Shown here one piece after another: positions 34,705-44,623 of a DNA stretch of 64,000 nt. The translations under genes and the position numbers were made by a program. This DNA is from Tricholomella constricta (Eukaryota > Basidiomycota > Agaricomycetes > Agaricales > Lyophyllaceae), in contig JAACJP010000017.1 in assembly GCA_013368375.1 (NCBI GenBank), positions 248,001 through 312,000 of the forward strand. The letters run 5' to 3'. Each line of letters opens with the position of its first letter. Position 1 is the first letter of the stretch. The notes under the pieces were generated by a model. That model did not search any database. It was not told the DNA's origin and was given only the letters and a program-made list of their open reading frames with translations.

Positions 34705-35105
34705 ACCATCTTTCTCTAATTGATCTGGATCCGATCATAAGTCTTTCTAGATATGGCAACATCCGAATTGCATATACCACTTCCACCCCCCACGCCATAC
34801 CCAAGAGCGGTTGCATCCATGCGGCAAAAGTGCTCTTCAAGATCTTGACGCCCACTGAGCGGACTGCGGATCTTAAATCGTAAATATCTTCCCACTCAGT
34901 CCCGCGGTTGCTGGCACTGACGAGCTCGTGTTTCTGTATTAGTATCCTGGCCAAATACCCTGGTTTTCTGCAGGCGGAATATATCTTTTACCCTATGCCT
35001 ATCTGTCGTCGGTTGGCTGGTCTTTTGAAGGAGAGCAACAGCACGTACCCGGAAACGATGCATGTTATGACGGGCCTGCAAGTGGGTTGGCTTTCTCGTG
35101 CTTGA
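34705..35105 (+). pseudogene. HECT-like E2-binding protein gene, 3' part
   Basis: The reading frame resumes immediately after the Ngaro element, with 'NIRIAYTTSTPHAIPKSGCI', 'HAAKVLFKILTPT', a 63-bp intron (34880-34942), then 'ILAKYPGFLQAEYIFYPM', 'CRRLAGLLKESNSTYP' and 'MTGLQVGWLSRA' to a stop at 35105. These are the conserved C-terminal motifs of the family. With the element removed, the Pro/Asn junction codons are in frame with the upstream exon ending at 29207. Confidence 0.75.
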
Positions 35106-35297
35106 TTCGTCACGGAGGCTATGTATATATCGTCTACACAATCATAGATTTTCGTATTATATCCACAGCTTGTATTTGATCTTCACTGTTACGTATGTCT
35201 TTCCAGGATCTGAGTCCTTGGACGTAGTCGAACGATTGAACTGTACAGTTCGGAGAAAACTCTACTCGATTGGTTGACGTCACTCACGTGGTCCGTA

Positions 35298-35427
35298 AGA
35301 TAGGGCGCAAGCACAACGCGCTCATATCACGTGATTTTGCGTGACATTTTGACGGATTTCACCAAAATCCTAATGGCATTAGCTATTGCGCGAAATCAGT
35401 CAATCGCGTCCCAAGGAGTCCTAGATA
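35298..35427. mobile_element. 130-bp TA-flanked miniature element, copy 1
   Basis: Begins AGATAGGGCGCAAGCACAAC and ends AAGGAGTCCTAGATA, with TA on each side (35296-35297, 35428-35429). The same 130 bp with few differences occurs at 50261-50390. Its first ~36 bp equal the terminal repeat of the large element that starts next to it, so it looks like a nonautonomous derivative keeping one end. Confidence 0.75.
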
Positions 35428-35799
35428 TAAGATAAGGTAGACGACACTCATATCCCGCTAACGTCAGGTGACGTTACTCTTTTGTGACGAACACGCCAAA
35501 TTCGGTGCAATGTCATCGTGAACGCGCAAGATTAGGAGATCGCTTTTGTTCAAGTAACTTTAGACAAAATCAGTCCCCAAGAAGTTCTTTATTGAGATGC
35601 TAGAATTACGGATCTGAATTATTGTAGCCTGAATCACAAAATTGAATGTAAAATATCGAAAATACGGTAAAGAATTGTGGAGTAAATTATCTTGAAAGCC
35701 TCGACGGCGCCGAGAGAGGGAAACGGCACATTGTGGGGCAGGTAATGGACAGTGCAATGCTGAAGTAGAAACTGTGAAGAACAAAATACCACCTGGTGC

Positions 35800-37558
35800 T
35801 CATACAGTAGAAGCCTTCTCGAGGTCATCCATGAGGGATTCTGGAAGCACCCGATGGCCTCGATACTTCCGAGCTGCCCATGCTGCCTGGCTCCCATTCA
35901 GGCCCCTGCTGTAGGCATCCATAAAACGACGTGAGCGGTTTGCAAATCTGTGTATGAAATATATTATCAGACAGTGGGAGAATAAAATAAAATAAATTAC
36001 TCACCGGCGCATGGACGCGAGAGGAACAGAATCTAAAGCAGCCAACGCATTCCTTTCAAGGACGTCTTCGCATGACGATTCCGGATTCAGGCGATAAATT
36101 CGCTTTGCGTAGCCCCAGCACTGCTCAATGAAGTTGAGCTCACAGTGGAATTTCGGTAAGAAGATCACGCGAAAGGCCTGTGCCTTGCAGGTAGATTCCA
36201 GGATCGACTCGACATTCTTGAAGTCCGGTTGATTAAACAGGAGCCGACGGCAGCAGCAATCCAATGCGGGAGGTGCACACTTAAACTTGGGGCACTCAAA
36301 CAAGAGCTTTGGTGCCTGCATGAACCCGCGTTCCACCAAGATCTGTGCCATCCCCTTGAAAAGTCCCGCGTGTGTCGGATGGTCGGTGGAGAAGTAGAGT
36401 GGCTGTGGGGTCTTATCATGGAGCTCTGCGTCGCACATTTGAATTTTCGTCTTCATCAGAGATCCATCGGGACGATACTCGGGTTTTCCAGCTGCATCGC
36501 GTTTTGTGATTTCCACTAACCAATTTTTTCCTGGCCTCGATGGGTTTTTGGGCATCTTACGAGCAGACAGGGAACCCTCGGGGCGCTTGAGGTGATTGGT
36601 GGCATTGTCGTAGATGAAAATGTGCTCGAAGTCGGGGTGGACCTCGGTGAGAATATCCATCGCTTCATTTGCCTGATCCACAATGTCTTCAGATGCGAAA
36701 TAACCATCTTTGTCCTTTCCAGGCCGAAGGATCCGACGCGCGCTTCGTGTTCCATCAGAGGATATTGGAAGCCAACCGAAGTCAGCAGAGACGTAATTGG
36801 CGACCATAAGAGAAGCTCCCTCGCCCTTTTTGTATGGTTTGGCAGTGGTATCTCGGTGGTACCATCCTTTTCTACGGCGATCATGGGCATAGAAGATTGA
36901 CTCATCATGGAACCAGACGATTACACGGCGATCTGGCAGTGGTCCGATCTCCGGCAGGTTTTCTTTTGTCCAGTTGCGCATGCGTCTTTCGATCTCCTTC
37001 CATTGCGGCAGGAAGACGGCATCACGATATTCCACCACATCTGAGTGCTCATGCCCATCTGCGTACTGCCCCTTCTGTTCTGTCATCCACCGGTACCCAA
37101 GTGTCCTCAAGTAGCGCTGCGCTGTTCTCTCGGAGATAGCCTTTGTAATCCCATGCTTGTCCCGGACTTCATCGCGAGCCAGAAATTGGACAAGCTTTGC
37201 TGCGGTAATCTCTTTCCCCAGCTCCTGGAGATGGAGGTTAATATCGCTCATCCAGTCCTCATCAGCCAGCATGGACTCGTTCCAGTCGCCATAGGGGTTC
37301 AGCGGCAGCACTGAGCGGTCATTGATAAACTGGCGATTAAGCTTCCTCAGCTGTCGTGCACAGTATCTCCCCTTTCCGAGCGAGATCGAGGCCTGGTACG
37401 AGGATGCCACCCATTTACTGAATGTGACAGAGGCCGAATTGGTGTAGAAGCTCAGCATGGTGCGCATTCCTTCCATTCGGGTTCGTACGAACACATCGAG
37501 CCCCGGATTGACGTAACCAGCCCCAGTGTTCCGTGGGATCTGCAGTTTGTTTCGAAGA
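35800..37558 (-). pseudogene. DDE transposase, main (3') part
   Basis: Catalytic region of a 743-aa transposase whose gene is split by the LTR retrotransposon. Exon 2 continues here (37558-36005) and exon 3 is 35947-35800 after a 57-bp intron. The DDE triad is visible as 'VIVWFHDESIFYAHDRRRKG', 'FEHIFIYDNATNH' and 'FLPKFHCELNFIEQCWGYAK', the D/D/E arrangement of IS630-Tc1-type enzymes. N-terminal of these is a helical DNA-binding part ('SERTAQRYLRTLGYRW'). The end 'AAWAARKYRGHRVLPESLMD' is conserved in many Agaricomycete copies. The open frame runs upstream into the LTR, which supplies a spurious N-terminus. Frame and catalytic residues look intact apart from the insertion. Confidence 0.85.
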
Positions 37559-37563
37559 TCCAC

Positions 37564-37796
37564 TGTAACGGTTGTACGGGGTTGGGGATCCTTGCGAGAC
37601 ACCAGACACGTTAAGCTAGACCAATCTGTGGGATTCTGCTAAGTACGTGTACAGGGTGAAGGTGCAAAGGATTATCTAAGCATAAACTGTACAGGACATT
37701 TATATACACATAACAAAGATGGTTGTGCATTACCAGAAGGTAATGCCAAACAGGTCGCGTCTCAATATAGACGTATTGTAACGCGCCGTCGTTACA
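37564..37796 (-). repeat. 3' LTR of the Ty3-type element
   Basis: 233 bp, TGTAAC...GTTACA, inside TSD TCCAC at 37559-37563. A polypurine tract (AAAGGGGGGTG on the minus strand) directly adjoins its inner side at ~37797-37807. About three differences from the other LTR. Confidence 0.93.
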
Positions 37797-37950
37797 CACC
37801 CCCCTTTGAGATCAATGTATGATCTCAGCAGATGGATGTGCATGGTTATTATTATAAGTACAAAGTGTGAGTATACAACTCCCGCTCAATTAGTGATCGC
37901 GTATGTATTTCGACGACTACCATGACTGTGGCGTACACTCGACGTTGTCG

Positions 37951-39258
37951 TTAAGCCTTCTCGACTACATCCATCGCATGGTCATCAGAAGCGTTAGCCT
38001 CTGGTACAAGGACCAGTGGTGCAGATGAACTAGATGGAGCAGAGGGTGCTGGCGACGTAGTGGACTCGATAGTTGGGAGCGGAGGACCTTCCACCATAGG
38101 TGGTGGTGCAGGCGGGTCAGTGGTATCGTTAAACACCAGATCGCCGTCGTAGAGTACAGTAGCTTCGCGGTCACGTCCGGTGATGAACTTCATCGACGTG
38201 ATGTCGTATCCTACGGGGTGTAGGCCGCGAGCGTGCGCAGTGTCCAGTCCTCGCTCTTTCTCGCAGTCGAGTAGTACGTGGAGTCTAGCGATATCATCGC
38301 GGGTCGGCTGTCGCCATCCATCCCATTGAGGAATGGCTGGGGGTATCCCATAACGACATAGCCGAACAAGTCGGTCGTCATCCACATTGTCGTATAGTGT
38401 ACGATCAATTGTGGTTCCCGTATAATGCGCATCCAAGTAGTGGAGGCCGTAGGGATAGGCGTGATCAATCCAAGCGACGGGTAGTCGATTGGCTAAAAGC
38501 GTACGGATTACGTCCGTTTCGGTTAAGTTGGCAGCATGCTCCTCAGGAAGAGCTAAGCGACCAAGGCTTGCCGTAGAAGGTAAGTGGTCGGGGATGCGAT
38601 CCAATGGGTGAATGGCATTCCACGAGTCCACCGCTTCTCGATAGAGGTTCGGTCGAGCAATGATCATGGCGTATAGGCGCATGAATGCGACACGAGATGC
38701 GGCTCGGGTAGGGCTTATGGCGCGACCAAGGGCGTACCCGACCACAGTGCGGAAGTGGATCGAGAAGTTGTAGTCGATCACTAGACCGCTGTATACGTTG
38801 TCTAGGCCTGGCCTTCCGTGGTGTACAATATATTGTCCCCACACGTTGAAGTCCAGGGCTTGCGATACCGATGGTATGGGTAAACCCGCACCTCGGGTTC
38901 GAGGGTTGCGCGCTGAAGTGGACAATACTCCAGCGGGCGGTGGTAACACAGGTCGTGTCCACGCAGCGTCATCGCGTATCGATGGTTTGTGAGCCGGATC
39001 GAAGTATTCTCGTTGAAGGATAAACTTCATAGTCCGGTCTCTGTGGGGTTCGGCGTATCGTGAAGCGATACGATAGAAGTCCCAGAGTAGGTAGTGGGCT
39101 TCCACACGTTCGGTATCCATGTTGAAGTTATCGTCACGGAACTGAACCAGATTGCGGATGTCTCGAGGGGACATAGGGAACCCACGAGGTGCACACTTGT
39201 ACAAATGCACACTTGTACAAAGGTGAGCCTGTCGCATTGAATGCGGTTTTGTGTTCAC
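37951..39258 (-). CDS. Extra retrotransposon ORF, second part
   Basis: 435 codons downstream of pol, in the sense direction, in the position where an env-like ORF would lie. It has no signal peptide or membrane segment. It is Arg/Asp/Tyr-rich and globular-looking ('VEAHYLLWDFYRIASRYAEP', 'WDGWRQPTRDDIARLHVLLD') with a Pro/Ser-rich acidic tail. I do not recognise it. Its apparent start lies inside a 16-bp tandem duplication, so it is probably the C-terminal half of the ORF at 39134-40615 in another frame. Confidence 0.6.
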   Translation of the reverse strand: MNTKPHSMRQAHLCTSVHLYKCAPRGFPMSPRDIRNLVQFRDDNFNMDTERVEAHYLLWDFYRIASRYAEPHRDRTMKFILQREYFDPAHKPSIRDDAAWTRPVLPPPAGVLSTSARNPRTRGAGLPIPSVSQALDFNVWGQYIVHHGRPGLDNVYSGLVIDYNFSIHFRTVVGYALGRAISPTRAASRVAFMRLYAMIIARPNLYREAVDSWNAIHPLDRIPDHLPSTASLGRLALPEEHAANLTETDVIRTLLANRLPVAWIDHAYPYGLHYLDAHYTGTTIDRTLYDNVDDDRLVRLCRYGIPPAIPQWDGWRQPTRDDIARLHVLLDCEKERGLDTAHARGLHPVGYDITSMKFITGRDREATVLYDGDLVFNDTTDPPAPPPMVEGPPLPTIESTTSPAPSAPSSSSAPLVLVPEANASDDHAMDVVEKA

Positions 39259-40615
39259 GTTCGTATTCTAGAGCGCGACTAGCGCTCTGGGAGGCAAACA
39301 CCGTATTACTGTACGGTGACCAGTACAGGCGTCGGTGAAGTAGTCCACCAAACGCGTTGTGGCGGTCGGGAGTACCATTGATGTGTAGTATGCCAATGGT
39401 ATCTGGAATGCGTCCGACGAATGTCTCGAAGTTATACTTCAAGCGTTCGTTGGCTTCTCGGTCTGCAGCAAGGCGGTCGCGGCGGACTGAGGCGTTGTGC
39501 TTCATTCGTAAGCTACGCTCGTCGGCGGTTTCGCTTGCTGGTTCCTCCTTCAGCGTACCGATGGTAGACGGCTCTACAGTCTCTTGCATCGGTTCATCGG
39601 CAGGCGAGCTAGCGTCGACCAATCGTACATCGTCGACGGGCATCTGCTCGGGCACCGCACAGGCCTGACGTATCGTAAGTACAATACGTCCAGCATCAAT
39701 GTGCAGAGGTACGCCAAGAGGAAAGGGTACCTCAATAGTGGGGATCACTAGAGGTACTTTGGCGGCGCTTGTGGGCGCAGATCCTATTTCTTGCGCTGGC
39801 ACCGTGGACTGCACCGATGTGGGTGCGGTCTGAGGACCCTGCGTCCGACTACGCTTGTCGGTATAAGGCATCGCGTTCGGCGATGCGGGGCGCTTACGTA
39901 GCGCGCGTTGCAGCTCCTCGGTGATGTGGCGTTTAGCCATAGTTTGCTGGTCAACTTCTCGTTGAAGGCGGTCAATGGTGTCGAGTAGTTGTCCTATCAC
40001 GACCCTTGCCATTCCATCATGGATAAAGTCGACTACAAAGTCGGGTGCTACTCCGACGGTCTCGAGGCGGTTGAATATACCGTCTGGGTTCGTTCCCATA
40101 TTAGCATGTGGTGCGTTGCGTGGCGCAGCATGCGTACCTCGAGTATTTCCGTGAGAGTTCGAGGGATTTCCTTCCTTCTCTTCGACGGCTCGTTCACCCC
40201 CCTTTGGGCGGTGTGGTTTGTTACCACCACGCTGGTGTGAGGGGCGTCCCATCTCGACGCTTCTGTTCTTAGCATCAGGCAGCTGTCCAGGCTCGAGTTG
40301 CCCTGCTCCATGTCCATCGACATCCATTGGAGCGTGCAGGCGCTCAACGGCGGGTCCAGGAGTAGGCGTCTCGCCTGTGTTGGAAGGATTCTGTCCTTCG
40401 AACGGCTGATAGCTCGGTACCATTGTTGGCTGGTATGCTATCGATCCAAACGACAGTGGAGACTGTGCTTGGTTTTGCAGTTGCGTAGTTTGTTGCGCAT
40501 GTTGTACGCGAGGTGAATTACTCGTAGCGCTGCGGTTATTGCGACCGCGGCGTCCACGCGTTCCTCCCCCTCTTGAGTTTCCTCGAAAACTCATTGATTC
40601 TTGTCCAGACGACAT
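39134..40615 (-). CDS. Extra retrotransposon ORF, first part
   Basis: 493 codons beginning ~140 bp after the pol stop. The N-terminus is Gly/Arg-rich ('GNSRGGGTRGRRGRNNR'), followed by low-complexity Gln/Pro sequence, a coiled-coil-like segment ('ATMAKRHITEELQRALRKR' region) and a charged region. Together these suggest RNA binding or a Gag-like structural role, which is inference. A perfect 16-bp tandem duplication at ~39193-39224 shifts the frame; with one copy removed, this ORF and the next form 882 codons. Not recognised as a known domain. Confidence 0.6.
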   Translation of the reverse strand: MSSGQESMSFRGNSRGGGTRGRRGRNNRSATSNSPRVQHAQQTTQLQNQAQSPLSFGSIAYQPTMVPSYQPFEGQNPSNTGETPTPGPAVERLHAPMDVDGHGAGQLEPGQLPDAKNRSVEMGRPSHQRGGNKPHRPKGGERAVEEKEGNPSNSHGNTRGTHAAPRNAPHANMGTNPDGIFNRLETVGVAPDFVVDFIHDGMARVVIGQLLDTIDRLQREVDQQTMAKRHITEELQRALRKRPASPNAMPYTDKRSRTQGPQTAPTSVQSTVPAQEIGSAPTSAAKVPLVIPTIEVPFPLGVPLHIDAGRIVLTIRQACAVPEQMPVDDVRLVDASSPADEPMQETVEPSTIGTLKEEPASETADERSLRMKHNASVRRDRLAADREANERLKYNFETFVGRIPDTIGILHINGTPDRHNAFGGLLHRRLYWSPYSNTVFASQSASRALEYEREHKTAFNATGSPLYKCAFVQVCTSWVPYVPSRHPQSGSVP

Positions 40616-40756
40616 TAGGTGCGATTTTTAGTGATAGTGGTAGTGCACAAGGGGGCAGAGAGAAAATTTTTCGCTCCCCCGATCGGAGCTCCACTCGATC
40701 GAAGTGATCGAGTCCAGCCACGCTGTGGCTGTGTGGCGCACATTGCATGCCACACC

Positions 40757-43700
40757 TCAGCGCAGCTTTGTGAGCTGCGATATACGCTTCACCCCCTGGA
40801 GCTCGAGGTATCTATCGAGAGCTGCCAGGGATTCGCAGTGCTCACGCGGCTCCCACGTAGTGTCCCCCAGGGACCATCGAACTTGAAATTCAATGGCGCC
40901 CTCGGACCACTTATGTCCCAGAATCTCCTCGACGAACCACTCGTGGTCGTCTGGTGCACCAAAGTCGTAAGGCTCTGGGTGCGCTCGATTCGGGAACAGT
41001 GCGTCCTCCGTAGCGTAATACGGTCTCAGCACGGACACATGAAACTTCGCGTGTAAGCGGCGCTGCTGAAGCGCGGAAGGCAGTTCCAACGTATAATTTG
41101 ACGTTTCTGGCTCTGCCTTCAAGACACGATAAGGCCCCACGAACTTGGGGCACAACTTGCGTGCTCTACCCTTTGGAAGATTTAAGTTCTTCGTAGATAG
41201 GTAAACTAAATCACCAGTGCTAATCTTAGGATCATCACTCCGGCGTTTATTCGCATTCAGCGCTTGGAATACGCGGGCCTCGATAATAGCATCGTGGGCT
41301 TCCGCGAGATTCGAAAGGGCTTGTTCTGCGAACTGGCGAATACCCCGAGGAATCACATTATCACTGCAAATTTCCTTGATCATGGAGGGCATGTATCCGC
41401 TGTTGAGTTCGAATGGCGCGTATTTGGTTGTCTCCGATATACTCGCATTAAGTGCGAACTCGGTCATATCTACGCGATCGACCCAGTCTTTCTGGTCGTG
41501 GCGCACCACAGTACGGAATATTTGTCCGATACTGCGGTTTGCACGCTCAGTCTGTCCATCCGTTTGAGGATGAAACGATGTGGACATGAGCAGTTTCGAT
41601 CCAAGGATCTTGTGAAGTTCTCGCCACCATTTGGAGGTGAACTTCGAGTCCCTATCGCTCACGATGGAACTAGGAAGACCATGCAGACGAACAATCTCGC
41701 GCATGTATATCCAGGACAATTCCGACGCGGTCATGCGCGTATGTACTGGAATTAAATGCACCATGCTCGTCATGCGGCACATAATAACCCACAGGTAATT
41801 ATAGCCTTTTGATTCAGGGAACGGGCCTATAAAGTCCGTTCCAATGGAGTCCCATGGTTTAATGGGCACTGGTAGCGAATGTATTTTGCCGGCAGGTTTT
41901 TGATTCAAACCCTTGGCTCGCTGACATGACTCACAAGTTTGACAGAACTTGCGAACTTCTGCGGTAATGGTGGGCCACCAGTACCAGCGTCGGAGGTATT
42001 CCGTGGTACGCTGGGCTCCAAAGTGTCCAACAGACGTATGTGCTTGTTCTATGAGTTGAGTGATCAATTTACGATCACGAGGAACACATAGAACTTCTAC
42101 GCCAGCTGGATTCGTTGTCCAAATTAACGCATCTCGGTGTGTAAAATGCGTGAATTCACCGGGTTTGTCCATTATTACCGTGAACAATTTATCGGTTTTG
42201 TAACCTTTCCGTACTACCTCCAGGAATGAAGCATCGCCATTCCGTGGGTGTAGGTCTGGACGCAGCGCCGGTGCGGGCTGTTGAAACAATGCCTCGCCCA
42301 ACGTTTGTTCGCGTTCTGAATTAGCCCCATCCGGTTGTTGACCGGTCGCGGATTCAGACTGTACGGTAGGTTGCTGAAACTCTTCCAGGATGGCGGCTTC
42401 GATTTCTCGATCCTCACGCCGTTCCTGGAGGCGGCGACTACGCCTCACTTCCACGTCCTGCATGGCTCGAATTTCAATAACTCGTTCAGCCACTTCTTGC
42501 AGTCGTGAAGGTGGGAGATCCTCTCCGTCTGGATCTATTCGCGCATCAGCGCGTACATAGTCGTTGACGCTCTGCACCTCATTAGGTGCGTCTCCTTCAA
42601 AGTAGCGGGATAAGCAATCAGCTACTTTGTTCAGTTCTCCTTTTACATATGTAATGTCAAAGGTGAACCGAGACATATAATCGTTCCAGCGTCGTTGACG
42701 CGGTGACAGATTTACTTGAGTTTTGAAGAACTCTAGCGCTTTATGATCTGTGATTACATGGATATTGTAACCAACCAATTTATCTTCCCATTTTAATAGG
42801 GCTTCTAGAATCGCAAGAGTTTCGAGCTCGTGTACAGCATAATTTTGCTGAGCGCTCGTGAACTTCTTCGACATGAACCCAGCAGGCCGACATGTCTGCC
42901 AAGTGGGTCCTTGGCCGTACATGGCTCCGACGCCGGTCTTCGAGGCATCGCATATAAGCCATATAGGGTCTTTATTCTTAACGTCTATAGGCTGTATGAC
43001 TGGTGTCCTACAACATATTTGTTTTATCATTTGAAAACACCGATCATGGATCGGTCTCCAATGAAACGGCAACCCGTTTTGCGTCATGGACATGAGGGGT
43101 CCCGTATACGCAGTAATATCAGGTAGGAAGTTACCCAAGTAATTTACTAGTCCGACGAACCGCTGATCATCATTATATGATCGCGGTGTTCGCCATTCGC
43201 GTATGCGGCTTAGTTTATCGACATCAGGGTGTATACCGCGATCGTCGATAATGTGTCCAAGGCAATCAACGCGTTCAGCGTATAATTCGCATTTCTTCCA
43301 TTTCAGATACAAAGAAGCAGCTCTGAGTCTCTCGAATACTATTCGTAGGTGTTTCTCATGCTCTTCTATCGATTCCGAAAAGATAAAGATATCATCCAGG
43401 TAGACATGCATGAATCTACCAATCAAGTCTCGAAAGGTTGACGTCATGAGTCTCTGGAATGTGGCAGGTGCGTTGCAGTCACCTATCTGCATTATATTGC
43501 TGACATAGGTGCCGGCGATAGTTGCAAAGGCTGTTTTATGTACATCCTCTGGTCGTATACGCACTTGCTCATAGGCGTCGGTTAGATCAATTTTTGATCT
43601 AATCTTCGCCCGTGCCACATCTTCCCGAATAATTTCTTGATCGGGTAGTGGTGTCACGTCTTTCACGGTGTTATCGTTTCGTTGACGTGCGTCGAGTGCA

Positions 43701-44599
43701 GTTCGTAGCGAACCATCTTTCTTCGGTATGCACAGTAGTGGGGCTGCTTGGCTGACGGACCGTGGCTCCCACCACTTAGCATCCACATAGCGGTTTATCT
43801 TCGCGTGGAATTCTTCTCTCAGCGAATTTGGGCACCGCGGTAAGTGATAGTGATACCGTGCATTCTCATCGATTAAATGAATCTCATGGTTAACTTCCCT
43901 CCACGGTGGTAACGTGTTAGGAGTTCCGTTCACCATATCGTGAAACTCATCATGCCATTGCTGACGTAGGCGGGGATAATCTTCAGTAGTGAGTTTACTT
44001 TTGATTTTTGTATTCCCATCCTTTCGTCGCTTCCCTTGCGTGGTTGGTTTCTCATACCTATCGCGGAGGGCTTGTATCCGTCCTTCCGTCTCATCTGGTA
44101 CTTCCAGTCGTACTTGCCGTGACTGTGGCATACTTCCTGTAGTACTACCAGCTATTGTCCCGACGTATACTGACGGTTCGGATATCTCGTCTGGGCGCGC
44201 ATCGCGATATATCTCGCCTTGAGGCGCTTGGACTCGCGTATATGCACGCATGGACGCAATTACCTCATTCCATTCAAATGGCATTCGAGGATCGTACGCC
44301 CAATCGACGTGCGGATGTGGTACAGGTCGATCCCAAAATGTTCGCTTGGGTTTCTCCTGCGTCACTTGTGGCGACACTTGTGGTTCCGGTAATTTTACCT
44401 TCTCCTCAGTGCTATCCAAATTATCGATTTGCGAAGATTTGGGTTCTTTGTGCTGCATTTTGTGCGTTTTGTCTTTCTTTTCATACTCGGTTGACCCTTT
44501 CTCCCCCTGAAGAGTATCTATATACTCTTCCTCGCTCATCAGTAGACATGGCGCGTCCGATGGAAGACTATGCATTTTGTGCACCTCTTCCTCCGGCAC
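40757..44599 (-). CDS. Ty3-type Pol: RT, RNase H, integrase, chromodomain
   Basis: 1,280 codons. RT: 'APLLCIPKKDGSLRTALD', 'IDLTDAYEQVRI', and the catalytic 'HVYLDDIFIFS' (YLDD). RNase H: 'PIWLICDASKTGVGAMYGQG', 'VHELETLAILEAL', 'NIHVITDHKALEFF'. Integrase: zinc HHCC in 'VGHFGAQRTTEYLRR...CQTCESCQRAKG', then DDE: 'DSIGTDFIGPFP', 'IVSDRDSKFTSKWW' and 'TSFHPQTDGQTERANRSI'. The C-terminus 'WFVEEILGHKWSEGAIEFQV' plus 'DTTWEPREHCE' is a chromodomain, which in chromoviruses steers integration to marked chromatin. The frame is the same as gag and is open right up to the gag UGA; there is no ATG at its beginning. No internal stop, so likely functional. Confidence 0.93.
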   Translation of the reverse strand: MPEEEVHKMHSLPSDAPCLLMSEEEYIDTLQGEKGSTEYEKKDKTHKMQHKEPKSSQIDNLDSTEEKVKLPEPQVSPQVTQEKPKRTFWDRPVPHPHVDWAYDPRMPFEWNEVIASMRAYTRVQAPQGEIYRDARPDEISEPSVYVGTIAGSTTGSMPQSRQVRLEVPDETEGRIQALRDRYEKPTTQGKRRKDGNTKIKSKLTTEDYPRLRQQWHDEFHDMVNGTPNTLPPWREVNHEIHLIDENARYHYHLPRCPNSLREEFHAKINRYVDAKWWEPRSVSQAAPLLCIPKKDGSLRTALDARQRNDNTVKDVTPLPDQEIIREDVARAKIRSKIDLTDAYEQVRIRPEDVHKTAFATIAGTYVSNIMQIGDCNAPATFQRLMTSTFRDLIGRFMHVYLDDIFIFSESIEEHEKHLRIVFERLRAASLYLKWKKCELYAERVDCLGHIIDDRGIHPDVDKLSRIREWRTPRSYNDDQRFVGLVNYLGNFLPDITAYTGPLMSMTQNGLPFHWRPIHDRCFQMIKQICCRTPVIQPIDVKNKDPIWLICDASKTGVGAMYGQGPTWQTCRPAGFMSKKFTSAQQNYAVHELETLAILEALLKWEDKLVGYNIHVITDHKALEFFKTQVNLSPRQRRWNDYMSRFTFDITYVKGELNKVADCLSRYFEGDAPNEVQSVNDYVRADARIDPDGEDLPPSRLQEVAERVIEIRAMQDVEVRRSRRLQERREDREIEAAILEEFQQPTVQSESATGQQPDGANSEREQTLGEALFQQPAPALRPDLHPRNGDASFLEVVRKGYKTDKLFTVIMDKPGEFTHFTHRDALIWTTNPAGVEVLCVPRDRKLITQLIEQAHTSVGHFGAQRTTEYLRRWYWWPTITAEVRKFCQTCESCQRAKGLNQKPAGKIHSLPVPIKPWDSIGTDFIGPFPESKGYNYLWVIMCRMTSMVHLIPVHTRMTASELSWIYMREIVRLHGLPSSIVSDRDSKFTSKWWRELHKILGSKLLMSTSFHPQTDGQTERANRSIGQIFRTVVRHDQKDWVDRVDMTEFALNASISETTKYAPFELNSGYMPSMIKEICSDNVIPRGIRQFAEQALSNLAEAHDAIIEARVFQALNANKRRSDDPKISTGDLVYLSTKNLNLPKGRARKLCPKFVGPYRVLKAEPETSNYTLELPSALQQRRLHAKFHVSVLRPYYATEDALFPNRAHPEPYDFGAPDDHEWFVEEILGHKWSEGAIEFQVRWSLGDTTWEPREHCESLAALDRYLELQGVKRISQLTKLR

Positions 44600-44623
44600 G
44601 TCTTCTACTGTGACTCGTGGGAG

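Noticed and set aside
36001..37602. Transposase starting at 37602 within the LTR
   Set aside because: The first ~14 codons come from LTR sequence; the true N-terminus lies beyond the retrotransposon at 48691.
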